Translations under genes and position numbers: made by a program
Shown: positions 1 through 8,808 of the stretch, one piece after another
How positions within the stretch are numbered: the stretch's first letter is position 1
Layout of the letters: every line of letters starts with the position of its first letter
From: Stigmatella aurantiaca DW4/3-1
GTDB taxonomy: Bacteria; Myxococcota; Myxococcia; Myxococcales; Myxococcaceae
Direction of reading: 5' to 3'
DNA length: 64,000 bases
Assembly (NCBI RefSeq): GCF_000165485.1
Contig: NC_014623.1
Coordinates: 949,501 to 1,013,500 of the forward strand
Notes under the pieces: generated by a model
Seen by the model: the letters and a program-made list of their open reading frames with translations, nothing else
Told to the model about the DNA's origin: nothing
Databases searched by the model: none

Positions 1-87
1 GGGGCTCCAGATCTTCGCGTTGGCGGGGGTGTTCCAGTCGTGAACGTGCTTGCGCACCAATTCACACCATTGCTCGCGGTGACTCAT
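1..87 (-). CDS. unidentified protein, N-terminal fragment (runs off window)
   Basis: An ATG on the minus strand at 87 overlaps the TGA of the upstream aminotransferase gene (ATGA overlap). It opens a frame that stays open to the window edge and begins MSHREQWCELVRKHVHDW. The overlap implies translational coupling with the aminotransferase, so the two products probably belong to one pathway. Only 29 residues are visible and I do not recognise the family. They look soluble, with no signal peptide. Confidence 0.55.
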   Translation of the reverse strand, partial: MSHREQWCELVRKHVHDWNTPANAKIWSP

Positions 88-971
88 GTCGAGGCTTGCT
101 TCTCGTGATGGATGAGTTGATGGAGGGCAGCGCGCAGCTCGCGGGTGAAAGGCCCGGGCGCTGGGTGGAAGGAGTGCTCGTTCAGTTGTTGAACGGGCAG
201 GCACTCCATGAGCGAGTTGGCGAAGAACAACTCGTCGGCTTGCAGCAGGGTGTCCAGCGAGAGCCGCGTCTCGGTGGGCTCCAGCCCCACGGACGGGGCC
301 AGTTGCAGCAGGGCTTCGCGGGTGATGCCGGGCAAGCAGCCGCTGGCGAGGTCCGGCGTGAGCAGGCGCCGGCCCGAGACGGCGAAGATGTTGGACACCA
401 GCCCCGACACGACGTGCCCGGCCACCGCCAACTGCACACCCTCCACCATGCCGTCGCGGTCGAGCTCCTGGCGCGCGATGATGCTGGGCAGGTAGGCCCC
501 GCCGCTCTTGATGGTCGGATCCAAGCACTCGGGCGGCACCTTGCGGGGGCCCACGACGCGGGTGCGGATGCCCCGCGCATAGGCCTCCTCGGGGTAGGAG
601 CGCAGAGGCTTGACGGTGATGGAGAAGACGGGGTTCTCGAACCCCTTGGTGCTGATGCCCGCCCCGCCCTCACCCCGGCTCAACGTGACCCGGATGGCGC
701 AGTCCGTGTGGGGGCTGCGCGCCACCGCCTCCCGGACCTGCGCGGCCAGCGTCTCCGGGGAGCCCGGCAGCCGCAGGGCCAGCACCTGGGCCGAGTGCGC
801 CAGCCGCTCCAGGTGTCGCTCCAGCCGGAACACATGCCCCCCGTAACCCCTCAACGTCTCGAAGGCGGCATCGCCGAAGAGATATCCCCGTTCATTCACG
901 GAAACCTGGGCTTCCGTGTCTGTCACGAAGCGGCCGTTCAGGAAGACAACGTTGTTTTTCGCCGTTTCCAA
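84..971 (-). CDS. class IV PLP-dependent aminotransferase (branched-chain / D-amino acid aminotransferase or aminodeoxychorismate lyase fold)
   Basis: The 295-residue length is typical of fold-type IV PLP enzymes. The N-terminus has FLNGRFV and NERGYLFGDAAFETLRGY, which match the family's WxNGxxV and RGxxxGDGxFE signatures. Lys155 in TIKSGGAYLPS is at the position of the PLP Schiff-base lysine. LVSNIF and the CLPGITR motif follow, as in BCAT, D-amino acid transaminase and PabC. These subfamilies cannot be separated safely by eye. The start is a TTG without a strong ribosome-binding site. The stop overlaps the ATG of the next gene, so the pair is an operon. Confidence 0.88.
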   Translation of the reverse strand: METAKNNVVFLNGRFVTDTEAQVSVNERGYLFGDAAFETLRGYGGHVFRLERHLERLAHSAQVLALRLPGSPETLAAQVREAVARSPHTDCAIRVTLSRGEGGAGISTKGFENPVFSITVKPLRSYPEEAYARGIRTRVVGPRKVPPECLDPTIKSGGAYLPSIIARQELDRDGMVEGVQLAVAGHVVSGLVSNIFAVSGRRLLTPDLASGCLPGITREALLQLAPSVGLEPTETRLSLDTLLQADELFFANSLMECLPVQQLNEHSFHPAPGPFTRELRAALHQLIHHEKQAST

Positions 972-1036
972 TTTTTACAGGGATACCATAGTGTTTCTAA
1001 TCTAGCAAGAGCGTTTTTTTACATTCATAAGCGAAC

Positions 1037-1537
1037 CTATGACGCAGGAGCGCTTGCGCTGGGGGCGGCAAGGCACTCCTGGGTGCGCGCCAGGCACCGG
1101 ACCATGGACTGGTGGAACGAGCCCCGGATGAGGGCGGAGACCACCGGGTAGACGAGGGGGGTGGTGAGTTCAAAGACGTAGACCCACTCCACATCGGTGC
1201 CCCCCTGGGGGCCGGGCGTGAAGGTCCACACGCCATGGCCGGAGCGGAGCAGCCAGGAGAGGGGCTTCTTGAAGCCGCTGGCGAGCTGGTACTCGTGGCG
1301 CTTGGGGCGGTCGAGCACGGTGATGAGGCGCTCCATGACGGAGCCATCCGTGCCGTGGACCCGGCAGGTGGCGCCCTCCCGGAGGGGGCCGCCCCCCACC
1401 ACTTCCGTCCGGACGACCCCCGGAATGCGCCCCGTGCCCTCGAAGGTCTTCGCGGGCGCCTCCTCGGAGGTGACGAAGTCGTAGACCTGCTCGGGGGGGC
1501 GATGGATGTGGATGCGCGCTGAGGTGACGACCTTCAT
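1037..1537 (-). CDS. SRPBCC (START/Bet v1-like) ligand-binding family protein
   Basis: This 166-residue protein begins MKVVTSARIHIHRPPEQVYDF. That is the usual opening of polyketide-cyclase-like SRPBCC proteins: a first beta strand, then PPExVxDF leading into helix 1. Later strands carry TDGSVMERLI, HEYQLASG and GTDVEWVYVFEL, and a C-terminal amphipathic helix closes the cup. No catalytic residues can be assigned, and the family binds hydrophobic ligands or modifies lipids and rRNA. A good Shine-Dalgarno sequence (AGGAGATAAGGA) precedes the ATG. There is no signal peptide, so the protein is cytoplasmic. Confidence 0.8.
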   Translation of the reverse strand: MKVVTSARIHIHRPPEQVYDFVTSEEAPAKTFEGTGRIPGVVRTEVVGGGPLREGATCRVHGTDGSVMERLITVLDRPKRHEYQLASGFKKPLSWLLRSGHGVWTFTPGPQGGTDVEWVYVFELTTPLVYPVVSALIRGSFHQSMVRCLARTQECLAAPSASAPAS

Positions 1538-1612
1538 TCCTTATCTCCTGGAAAATTACGCTAACGCAGGAGGCCAAGAAGGTGCAATAATCTACTTTTG
1601 CTGGAAAAAAGA

Positions 1613-1643
1613 AGCCCGGCCACGCACGAGGCGAGGCCGGGCT
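1613..1643 (-). terminator. rho-independent terminator of the fadL operon
   Basis: AGCCCGGCC (1613-1621) pairs with GGCCGGGCT (1635-1643) around a 13-base loop. Read on the minus strand the stem is followed directly by a T-rich run (TTCTTTTTT). It lies about 40 bases past the stop of the FadL gene. Confidence 0.85.
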
Positions 1644-1685
1644 GGGAAGCGTCCGGGGCGAGAGGCCCCGGTGTGGGCAGGGCGG

Positions 1686-2885
1686 CTACTTCAGGGAGTA
1701 GCCCAGCGTGAGGCCGAAGATGTGGCCATCGCCGTCGTAGGCGCCGGAGATGCCGGGGATCGTGCTCTTGGTGTTGCCCAGGAAGATGTACTGGTAGCCC
1801 AGGTCCACGCGGACGGGGTTGAGCGCATAGCCCACGCCGGCGGCCAGACGGTAGCGGTCGGCGTCGGGCAGGTCGGGCGACAGGGTGTTCTCGGGGCTGG
1901 GGGCCCGGTCAAAGGCGGTGCCCAACCGGACCAGGAAGTTCTCGGTCACCTTGAACTCGGCGCCGAGGTGGAAGTTCCACGTGTTCTCCCAGAACTTGGG
2001 CAGCGGGTTGGTGAGCGAGGGGTCATCGAACTCGATGGTGAACTCCTCGAAGGTGGACCAGAGCATCAGCTTCAAGTCGAAGGCGATGGACAGCCGCTCG
2101 CTCGGCGTGAAGAGCAGGCCCGCGCTGGCGGAGCCAGGGAACTGCACCGTGGACTGGACCGACTGGTCCCGGAGCTGTGTCTGGAAGGCGGGAGGAATGT
2201 CCCGGAAGTCCACGTCGCCCTTGAAGGTGAGCGACGAGGGGCTGCGGAACTGCCCACCGAATTGCAGCAGCTTGTCCAGAATGGTGAGCTGGATGCCCGC
2301 GTTGTAGGCGAGGCCCCAGGCGCCACCGCCCAACTCGACGGTGCCTTCACTGCTCACGAAGTTGAGCTTGCGCTCGATGTCCACCGTGCCGCGGATGACG
2401 CTCACCCCCACCCCCACCCGGAGCCGGGGGTGGGCCTGGTAGGCGAACGTCGGGTTCAAGTGGTAGGTGGCCAGCTGCGCCTTGTAGCCGCGGGTGCGGA
2501 AGTCGAAGTCGTCCGGCCACTTGGAGCCCGCGGCGAACGGGACGAAGAGGCCGAGGCCGACCGCCATCTTCTCGTTGAGCCGGTAGACGCCAAACGCGTG
2601 GGGCGGGGGGGCCAGCAGCGTGTCGAAGGCCTGCGTCCTGTCGGTTCCTTCCGCGGTGAAGTTGATGCGCGGCAAGGTGATGAGGTCGCCCGCGGTGATG
2701 TCGAGCTTCTCCACGCCGAGGATGTTGGCGGCGTTGTAGGCGATCGCCGACGAGTCCTGCATGTTCGCGACGGCCGCAAAGCCCATGCTCGTGGCGCGGG
2801 CGCTGTGGGTGTCGAAGGAGAAGCCCGCCGCGTGGCCGGTGCCGGCAGCGAGCAGGGTGAGGATGGAGAGTGTCTTCTTCATCAT
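1686..2885 (-). CDS. OmpP1/FadL-family outer membrane long-chain fatty acid channel
   Basis: The mature protein of about 380 residues follows a signal peptide (MMKKTLSILTLLAAGTGHA). The mature N-terminus (SFDTHSARATSMGFAAVANMQDSSAIAYNAANI) is the FadL hatch signature: a short N-terminal plug with the alternating small residues and the YNPA-like motif of the family. Alternating hydrophobic strands follow, and the protein ends GLTLGYSLK, a typical barrel closure. An in-frame GTG lies nine bases upstream, but AGAGGA is better spaced for ATG at 2885. The gene sits 31 bases downstream of a lipase-like lipoprotein gene on the same strand and ends at a strong terminator. The pair resembles the VolA-FadL arrangement of Vibrio: lipid cleavage outside the cell and fatty acid uptake through the channel. 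Confidence 0.92.
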   Translation of the reverse strand: MMKKTLSILTLLAAGTGHAAGFSFDTHSARATSMGFAAVANMQDSSAIAYNAANILGVEKLDITAGDLITLPRINFTAEGTDRTQAFDTLLAPPPHAFGVYRLNEKMAVGLGLFVPFAAGSKWPDDFDFRTRGYKAQLATYHLNPTFAYQAHPRLRVGVGVSVIRGTVDIERKLNFVSSEGTVELGGGAWGLAYNAGIQLTILDKLLQFGGQFRSPSSLTFKGDVDFRDIPPAFQTQLRDQSVQSTVQFPGSASAGLLFTPSERLSIAFDLKLMLWSTFEEFTIEFDDPSLTNPLPKFWENTWNFHLGAEFKVTENFLVRLGTAFDRAPSPENTLSPDLPDADRYRLAAGVGYALNPVRVDLGYQYIFLGNTKSTIPGISGAYDGDGHIFGLTLGYSLK

Positions 2886-2916
2886 GGGAATCACGGTCCT
2901 CTGTCGCTAGGGGGGA

Positions 2917-5799
2917 TTACGGCAGGGTGCCGGTCTGGAGGAACCCGGCCACGTCGGCCTGGGCCTGGGCGGTCGTCGCGGGCGCCTTGAAGTTGAGCAG
3001 GAAGCCATGGCGCTCCTCCTGGGGCTCGGCGGCCGTCACGAGGGAGATGGCGGGTTTCTTCGCGGCCGCGGGCCGGTGGGTGGCCGCGCTGATGAGGGCT
3101 TCCGTGGAGGAGGTGGGGACGACCTCGTCCTGGGTGATGTAGTGGATGAGGGCGCTGCGATCCTTCGGCCCCTCCGCGCTGTTCAGAACGCTGTAGGCGT
3201 AGTTCACCGGGTCGGCCGGATCGAGGACCATCTTGGCCAGGCCGATGAACTGATCGAACGGGGGCGTGCCCGGGACGATCTGCTCGGCGGCCAGCGTCGC
3301 CAGGAAGGCGTTGCGGGCCTTCACGAAGTCAGGATGCGGGGACGTCAGCAGGATGTTGGTCAGGTCTCCGCCCGGCACGTTGAGGGCCACGTTGCCCACG
3401 TTCTCGGACACCGAGGTGGACAGCGTCCCGAGCATGCCGCCGAGGCTCTGGCCCACGTAGACGATCTTCGTCCCATCCAGGCCGGTGGCCGTTCCTCTGT
3501 TGGCCGAGGTGAGGAGCTGATCGATGGCCGCCGACTGGATGACGCGCTCGGCCTGGCCCAGGTCGATGGCGTGCTGACGGAAGTTGTCGCGGGTGGCGAA
3601 CAGGTTGTCCGGGCGGATGAAGTTCCAGCCGGAGATGGCCTGGTTGCTGGTGCCCGGGGAGAGCCCGAAGGTGCCGCCCTCGCACTTGCTGTCCGAGGCG
3701 CAGCGGCCCTGGCCCTCCGCGCTGCAGAAGAGGTCCGCGCCCGCGGCGGCGGGATCGCACGCGGCCCGGGCGGCTTCGGTCCGGGCGACGCAGCGGCCGT
3801 AGGTCCCCACTTTCAGCGGGTCCGTTTCGCAGCGCTGGGTGCTGGGGTTGGCACACGCGTAGTCGTCGCTCGGCAGGCCCGCGGCGGCGGCCACGCCCGT
3901 GCAGCTGCTGCGGTCGCCGTGGAAGGGCGAGTCATAGGAGAGGGTCGCGAAGCCCTTTTTCGCCAGCTCGTTGGCGATGGCGAGGGCGCTCGTGTGGGAG
4001 TTGCGCAGGGCGTGGCTGAAGATGGCGACGGGCCAGTTCACCGCGGCGTCCACCGCCGGGCGCTTGGGGAGCACCAGCAGGAACGGGACGTGGTCGAAGC
4101 GGGGCGCGGTCGGGTTGAGCGTGCCCGTCGGGCTGTTGAGCGCGAAGGGCAGAATCAGGGTGCCCTGGAAGATCTGACCGATGTCGGCCTTGGGCAGGGT
4201 GCCCATCTGTCCCAGGAGGATGCTGGTCCTGTCCTCAAGCCCCAGGGGAGCGTCGGGCAGTCCCGCGGCGCCGTAGGTCTTCGATGGGAGGGCGTACAAT
4301 TGTGCCAGCGTGGAGACGGTGCTCTGGGTGGTGAAGGCCCAGGCCAGCGCGATCTTCGAGCGCGGCAGCTTGGCGCTCGCCTCCAGCCCGTCGAACAGCG
4401 GCTTGAGCCCAGCGCGCAGCGGCTCGAGCGCGAAAGCTTGGGCGTCCGAGACGGCCGACACCTGGCTCTTGCCATCCACCGAGAGCGGGTGGCTCAGCCG
4501 GAGCAGCGCGAACACCGCGGGCGGGGCGATCTGCTTGCCCAGCGTGTCCTTGAGGTCCGTGGTGAGCACCGCCGCATAGGTGGTCTTCTCATTCAGCGGC
4601 ACCGGCGAGAGGGTGGGCTGCCCGTTCTTCATTTCCATGACGCCAGGGATGAACTGGAGCTGCTGCGGGCCCCCCTGGGGGGTGCCATCGGGCTTGCGGC
4701 TCGAGGCGCAGCTGATGCACGGCACCACCTGCGGTTGGGTTGGCCCCGTGAGGTTGTAGACGCCGGTGGCCGTGGCCAGATTGGCCGCGTCCAGCGTGCT
4801 GCCCGCCTCGAGGATGCCCTGGGTGAGGCCGTTCTCCGACACGATGGCGGAGGAGGTGGAGAAGCCATCCAGCGTGTTAAGGCCCGCGAAGAGCTGCTGC
4901 TGGGTGGGAGAGGCGTTGGGCGGAATGGGCAACTGCACCTGGGTGGTGTTGCCGGTGCGCTTGAGCAGCAGGTCGTTGGGGAAGGGCACCACGCCGCCCA
5001 CCGGATCAAACGTCACCTCGGGCATGTCCATGATGCGGTAGGTCCACATCAGGACGACGTCCTCGCGCTTGCCGTTCGGGCCCACGATGGCCTTGATGAT
5101 GTCGCTGTAGCTGCGGCGCAGCTGCTCCAGGCGCAGGGCGCTCGCGTTCTGATCCGCCAGGCGCTTGACTGGATCCGTCTCCTTGGAGGGGATGATGTCC
5201 GTGCGGCTGCGGCAGTCGGGGGCGGTGAGCTCCTCACAGGTGACGAGCGGCACATCCGAGTTGATGAAGCTCCACGTCGCGGAGCCCACCACCTGCTTGC
5301 CTCCCACGCCCTTCAGGCCGTTGTCGCCGCCAATGAGCGCCACCGCATAGCGGCCGCGCTTGGGCCAGCCCGTGGCCGGGGGCGCGATGCTCAGCGTGTC
5401 CGTGTCCTCGTTGTACGAGATGGAGGGGGTGACGGGCGGCGTGGCCACGGGCGTGCCCGCCTGCAAGTCGATGAAGCGCACCGTGCTGGCGTTGATGGTG
5501 CTGGGATCCAGGTCGGCGATCTTCGCCGTGGCCACCGCGCTGACGGGGAAGCCGTTGAGGGTGTTGAGGTAGTCGCGCGTGAACTCCTGCTCCGCCGGCG
5601 AGGTCAGCGGATTGATGGGCGCGTTGACCCGCTGCGTGGCTTCATCGAACGCCAGGTCATTGGGTGACGGCACCACGGGAGGAGACGCGGACGGATCGAA
5701 TTGCGCCAGCGCGACGTTGGGAGGTGGGTCCTGCGCGATGTCTGGTACGCAGGCAGAAGCGCCCACGGACAGTGCCCCGACGAGCCACAGCTTCTTCAT
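2917..5799 (-). CDS. surface lipoprotein, VolA-like lipase (bacterial virulence-factor lipase N-terminal domain plus alpha/beta hydrolase)
   Basis: This 960-residue protein starts MKKLWLVGALSVGASAC, a lipoprotein signal with the lipobox ending at Cys17 and Val at +2, consistent with outer membrane sorting. The N-terminal half has the FDP..VVPSPNDLAFD motif, which recurs as FDPVGGVVPFPNDLLL around residue 270. It is followed by LNTLDGFSTSS, the repeated signature of Lipase_bact_N proteins such as VolA. The C-terminal third is an alpha/beta hydrolase with GQSLGG and nucleophile Ser785. A Cys-rich insertion lies between the hydrolase strands. ATG at 5799 is chosen because GGAGGGGG precedes it at good spacing and it opens directly into the signal peptide. 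It is the first gene of an operon with fadL. The substrate (phospholipid, lysophospholipid or triacylglycerol) is inferred, not visible. Confidence 0.85.
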   Translation of the reverse strand: MKKLWLVGALSVGASACVPDIAQDPPPNVALAQFDPSASPPVVPSPNDLAFDEATQRVNAPINPLTSPAEQEFTRDYLNTLNGFPVSAVATAKIADLDPSTINASTVRFIDLQAGTPVATPPVTPSISYNEDTDTLSIAPPATGWPKRGRYAVALIGGDNGLKGVGGKQVVGSATWSFINSDVPLVTCEELTAPDCRSRTDIIPSKETDPVKRLADQNASALRLEQLRRSYSDIIKAIVGPNGKREDVVLMWTYRIMDMPEVTFDPVGGVVPFPNDLLLKRTGNTTQVQLPIPPNASPTQQQLFAGLNTLDGFSTSSAIVSENGLTQGILEAGSTLDAANLATATGVYNLTGPTQPQVVPCISCASSRKPDGTPQGGPQQLQFIPGVMEMKNGQPTLSPVPLNEKTTYAAVLTTDLKDTLGKQIAPPAVFALLRLSHPLSVDGKSQVSAVSDAQAFALEPLRAGLKPLFDGLEASAKLPRSKIALAWAFTTQSTVSTLAQLYALPSKTYGAAGLPDAPLGLEDRTSILLGQMGTLPKADIGQIFQGTLILPFALNSPTGTLNPTAPRFDHVPFLLVLPKRPAVDAAVNWPVAIFSHALRNSHTSALAIANELAKKGFATLSYDSPFHGDRSSCTGVAAAAGLPSDDYACANPSTQRCETDPLKVGTYGRCVARTEAARAACDPAAAGADLFCSAEGQGRCASDSKCEGGTFGLSPGTSNQAISGWNFIRPDNLFATRDNFRQHAIDLGQAERVIQSAAIDQLLTSANRGTATGLDGTKIVYVGQSLGGMLGTLSTSVSENVGNVALNVPGGDLTNILLTSPHPDFVKARNAFLATLAAEQIVPGTPPFDQFIGLAKMVLDPADPVNYAYSVLNSAEGPKDRSALIHYITQDEVVPTSSTEALISAATHRPAAAKKPAISLVTAAEPQEERHGFLLNFKAPATTAQAQADVAGFLQTGTLP

Positions 5800-6027
5800 T
5801 GTTAAAACCCCCTCCAAACCAGAGTGGACAGGACGACGAATCTGGGAGCGGTGGTAGCACGTTCGTCACAGGGTCGAAAGCGAGAGCGAGTGACGCACCG
5901 AGTCACATGTGTCGAGTGAGATCCGATTTCCCGGGTAGGCCGCGTGAGCAGGGACCCGGCGTGGGTCGAGTCCGTGCGCGCGGCGTGTCTGCGGCGGCGC
6001 GGGCGGTGTTCGGTTACGCTCGCGCGC

Positions 6028-6558
6028 ATGAACCCAATGCTCAGAGTCGCACTCTTCGGTTTGTTGGTGGCAGGTGTTGCCCACGCGGAGGAAGCCGGAG
6101 GTTTGTCTTGGACCGCTCCCAAGGAGTGGGCCGTTCAGGGCGAGCGCCCCATGCGGGTGGTGACCTATGGCGTCCCCGCGGCCAAGGGAGATGCGGAGGG
6201 TGGGGAGGTGGCCGTCTTCTATTTTGGCGCGGGGCAGGGGGGGGGCGTGGAGGCCAACGTTCAGCGTTGGGTGAAACAGTTTCAAAAAGCGGACGGATCC
6301 TCCGCGGAGAAGGACGCGAAAACGAAACAAGAAAAGGTCAGCGGGCTGCCCGTCACCCTGGTGGATGTGAAGGGGACCTATCACGGGGGCGGGCCGATGA
6401 TGGGGCCCGCGACGCCCAAGCCCGGCTTCCGGTTGCTCGGCGCCATCGTGGAGGGGCCCGAAGGGGCGGTCTTCTTCAAGTTCACGGGCCCGGAGAAGAC
6501 CGTGTCGGGCGCGGAGAAGACGTTCCGCAAGATGCTCGAGAGCACGAAGAAGAAGTAG
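6028..6558 (+). CDS. secreted protein of unknown function
   Basis: This 176-residue protein has a clear signal peptide (MNPMLRVALFGLLVAGVAHA, cleaved before EEAGG). The mature part begins GLSWTAPKEW and continues with a mixed alpha/beta pattern (RVVTYGVP, EVAVFYFG, VEANVQRWVKQF) ending in a Lys-rich tail. The LSWTAPxxW...MRxxxYxVP pattern is common in small periplasmic proteins of myxobacteria and planctomycetes, for which no function is known to me. ATG at 6028 is chosen over the upstream in-frame GTG because it opens the signal peptide. The gene is divergent from the lipase-fadL operon and ends just before a strong hairpin. Confidence 0.75.
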   Translation: MNPMLRVALFGLLVAGVAHAEEAGGLSWTAPKEWAVQGERPMRVVTYGVPAAKGDAEGGEVAVFYFGAGQGGGVEANVQRWVKQFQKADGSSAEKDAKTKQEKVSGLPVTLVDVKGTYHGGGPMMGPATPKPGFRLLGAIVEGPEGAVFFKFTGPEKTVSGAEKTFRKMLESTKKK

Positions 6559-6590
6559 CCGTCAGGCGCTTCTCCCAGGCCCTGGGGAGT

Positions 6591-6616
6591 GCCCCGTCAC
6601 GGAAGGGTGACGGGGC
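6591..6616. terminator. bidirectional hairpin terminator between convergent genes
   Basis: GCCCCGTCAC (6591-6600) and GTGACGGGGC (6607-6616) form a perfect 10-bp stem with a 6-base loop, in the gap between the convergent genes ending at 6558 and 6632. There is no clear T-run on either side. Confidence 0.7.
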
Positions 6617-6631
6617 GAGGGGGCCGCTGGC

Positions 6632-8635
6632 TTAGAACGGCAGCCAGGACGGCTTGACGCTGCGGGGGTTGCTCAGCGCGTAGGTCAGCTGCGCGTTCAG
6701 GTCCCCGTAGGCCAGGTGATCCAGGTACATGGATTCGATCTTCTGCTGGCCCAGCTTCAGGTCCATCTGCTTGCCGGTGGTGGTGTTGACGGCCCGCAGG
6801 GTGTCTCCGCCGGTGTAGGCCACGTCGTAGCGCTGGCCGTGGATGGACACCTGCTCGTTGAAGCGCAGGTTCTTGGGGATGTCCGTGGTGACGTTGGTGC
6901 CCCGCGAGCCCGGCACGCGCATGTCGTCCATGAAGCCCTTGAGGAAGTCGCGCGTCACCTGGCGTGTCTGCTGATCCAGGATGGGGTCCACCTTCGCGTC
7001 GTAGCCGAAGCCCAGGGTGCTGTTGCCCTGCTGGGGGTTGTCCAGGTTCCACGTGGGCAGGCTCAGCATGAACTGGTTGGGCCCGGGGGCCGTGCGGTCC
7101 CGGAAGTCCGCCGCGTTGGTCGCGTTGTCCTTGAGGAACGTGTAGCCGTTGACCGCGTTCCACAGGACGTTGGTGGCATCCAACTGGCCGGTGGGCAGCG
7201 GCTTCGGCCGGGCCAGCCCGTTGGTGGGGTGGTTCGAGTCCGGGCCCACCAGCGCCGCGCCGATTTGCGGCAGGGAGTGCTTTCCGTAGCCCATGGGCAA
7301 GTTGTCCAAGGTGCCCCCGTCCACCAGGTGCATGCTGCGGCCCGTCGTGGGGTCCACCATCTGCACGGGCTCGAAGACGCCGGGGATGGCCATGGAGGCG
7401 CGCATCGCCAGCGCCACCGGGGTGTCGGGCGTCGTCTCCTGGCTGAAGACGAAGGTGCGATCCTTGGTGGTGGGAAAGCCGTTGGACGCCGCGCTGTCGT
7501 ACGTCTTCGCGGCGACGAGCTGCAGCGGCACCTTCAGGTCCGCGAAGGTGACGGGCCGGCCGTGGATGCCGGTCAGCTCCCGCAGCTTCTGGTCGAACAT
7601 CTCGTAGGCGGCGTTGCCGTTGAGCAGGCCGCCATCCTTCATGTCCAGGTCGAGGTCGTAGAACTGCTGGAGCCGGGGGTCCTTCGCCACGTCCTCGATC
7701 TGCTTCGCCGAGGCCCCCGTGGCCGCGAACGCCGCGGCGATGGAGCCGGCGGACGTGCCGCTCAGGCTCACCGGCACCACGCCCAGCTCCTGCATCTCCG
7801 CGAGCATCGCCGCGTAGCGCTTGCCCTTGCCGCCACCGCCCTCCAGGCTCATGTGCACGCCGATGGGCTTTCCGTCCTGCACGGGCATGCCCAGCTCGGC
7901 GCGGCGCGCGGCCACCGACTGCTGGTACGCCTGGGACTTGGCGGCGGCGCCAGGGCCCTTGCCGAAAAGGAAGTCCAGCGGCTCGGGGGGCTTGGTCACC
8001 GGCGTGCCCGTGGGCAGCCGGGAGGCGGAGAGCTTTCCGCCCGGCAGTTGCTGGGCCATGAACTGCGGGTCCACCCACAGCGAGCCCGGCTTGGGGGCGG
8101 TGGCGCGGGTGTACCCGTACTGGGACTTGAGCGTGCCCTCGGCCTGGGCCAGCGCGGCCTTCACCTCGGCGTGGCGCGGGTGGCTGGGGGGCACCAGCTC
8201 CAGCTCCGTGGACAGGGAGCGCACCTGGGCCAGCGTGTCCCGGAAGTCCTTCGTCTGGCCCACGAGCTGCTGGGCCTCGTCGTTGCGGATCTTCTGCGGC
8301 ACGACGCGCTCGAGGATCTTCCGCACCTGACCCAGATCCACCGACAGCAGCTTGTCGAGCGGGATCTGGAGCGGCTTGCCGCTCAGGGTGATGCCTTCCC
8401 AGGGTTTGGCGCTGTTGGCGGCCGCGGGGCGCGGCAGCGAGGGCAGGCGCGCCTCGAAAGCGTCCACCCGGGCCTGGACGTGGGCTTCGGCTTGCTGGGC
8501 CACGCGCTGCAGCCCCTGGCCCAGCCGGGCCAACGGGCTCGCGGACTCGGTCTTCGGCGAGGTCTGCGGCGCCTGGGCGTCCTGGGAACGCCGGGGCGCC
8601 CCGGGGGCCGGGGGCGTGTTCAGTTTGACGGACAT
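6632..8635 (-). CDS. patatin-like phospholipase
   Basis: This 667-residue protein has the patatin catalytic fold in its C-terminal 400 residues. SLEGGGGKGKR (about 263-273) is the oxyanion loop, GTSAG holds the nucleophile Ser295, and VDGG near residue 439 supplies the dyad Asp. The first 250 residues are a Pro/Ala/Gln-rich tail followed by a helical region with no recognised domain. No signal peptide is seen. ATG at 8635 (MSVKLNTPPAPG) is preferred to upstream in-frame codons, whose translation looks non-coding. The expected activity is hydrolysis of membrane phospholipid acyl esters. The size and disordered N-terminus recall patatins delivered by non-Sec routes, but nothing in the sequence proves export. 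Confidence 0.85.
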   Translation of the reverse strand: MSVKLNTPPAPGAPRRSQDAQAPQTSPKTESASPLARLGQGLQRVAQQAEAHVQARVDAFEARLPSLPRPAAANSAKPWEGITLSGKPLQIPLDKLLSVDLGQVRKILERVVPQKIRNDEAQQLVGQTKDFRDTLAQVRSLSTELELVPPSHPRHAEVKAALAQAEGTLKSQYGYTRATAPKPGSLWVDPQFMAQQLPGGKLSASRLPTGTPVTKPPEPLDFLFGKGPGAAAKSQAYQQSVAARRAELGMPVQDGKPIGVHMSLEGGGGKGKRYAAMLAEMQELGVVPVSLSGTSAGSIAAAFAATGASAKQIEDVAKDPRLQQFYDLDLDMKDGGLLNGNAAYEMFDQKLRELTGIHGRPVTFADLKVPLQLVAAKTYDSAASNGFPTTKDRTFVFSQETTPDTPVALAMRASMAIPGVFEPVQMVDPTTGRSMHLVDGGTLDNLPMGYGKHSLPQIGAALVGPDSNHPTNGLARPKPLPTGQLDATNVLWNAVNGYTFLKDNATNAADFRDRTAPGPNQFMLSLPTWNLDNPQQGNSTLGFGYDAKVDPILDQQTRQVTRDFLKGFMDDMRVPGSRGTNVTTDIPKNLRFNEQVSIHGQRYDVAYTGGDTLRAVNTTTGKQMDLKLGQQKIESMYLDHLAYGDLNAQLTYALSNPRSVKPSWLPF

Positions 8636-8808
8636 GGAATGATTGAGGCCCGGTGAAAGAAAACGTGCAGCGTGTCCTTCATTATCCACCGGATCGCCCC
8701 GGAGGTTGTCAGGCGAGTGGTGAACACTCCCACCCCCAGATCGGCGGCAAGCGATTTGCTTAGGAGATCCCCCAGAACCCACCTCGGGGTTCGAACCTGG
8801 AGGCTCTC

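Noticed and set aside
3007-5667. Long plus-strand open frame opposite the lipase gene
   Set aside because: Its product is Arg/Gly/His-rich low-complexity sequence, typical of antisense frames in high-GC DNA. The minus-strand lipase has a signal peptide and family motifs.
8790-8800. GGTTCGAACC resembling a tRNA T-loop
   Set aside because: The flanking bases do not form a T-stem or acceptor stem on either strand, and no anticodon arm can be drawn.
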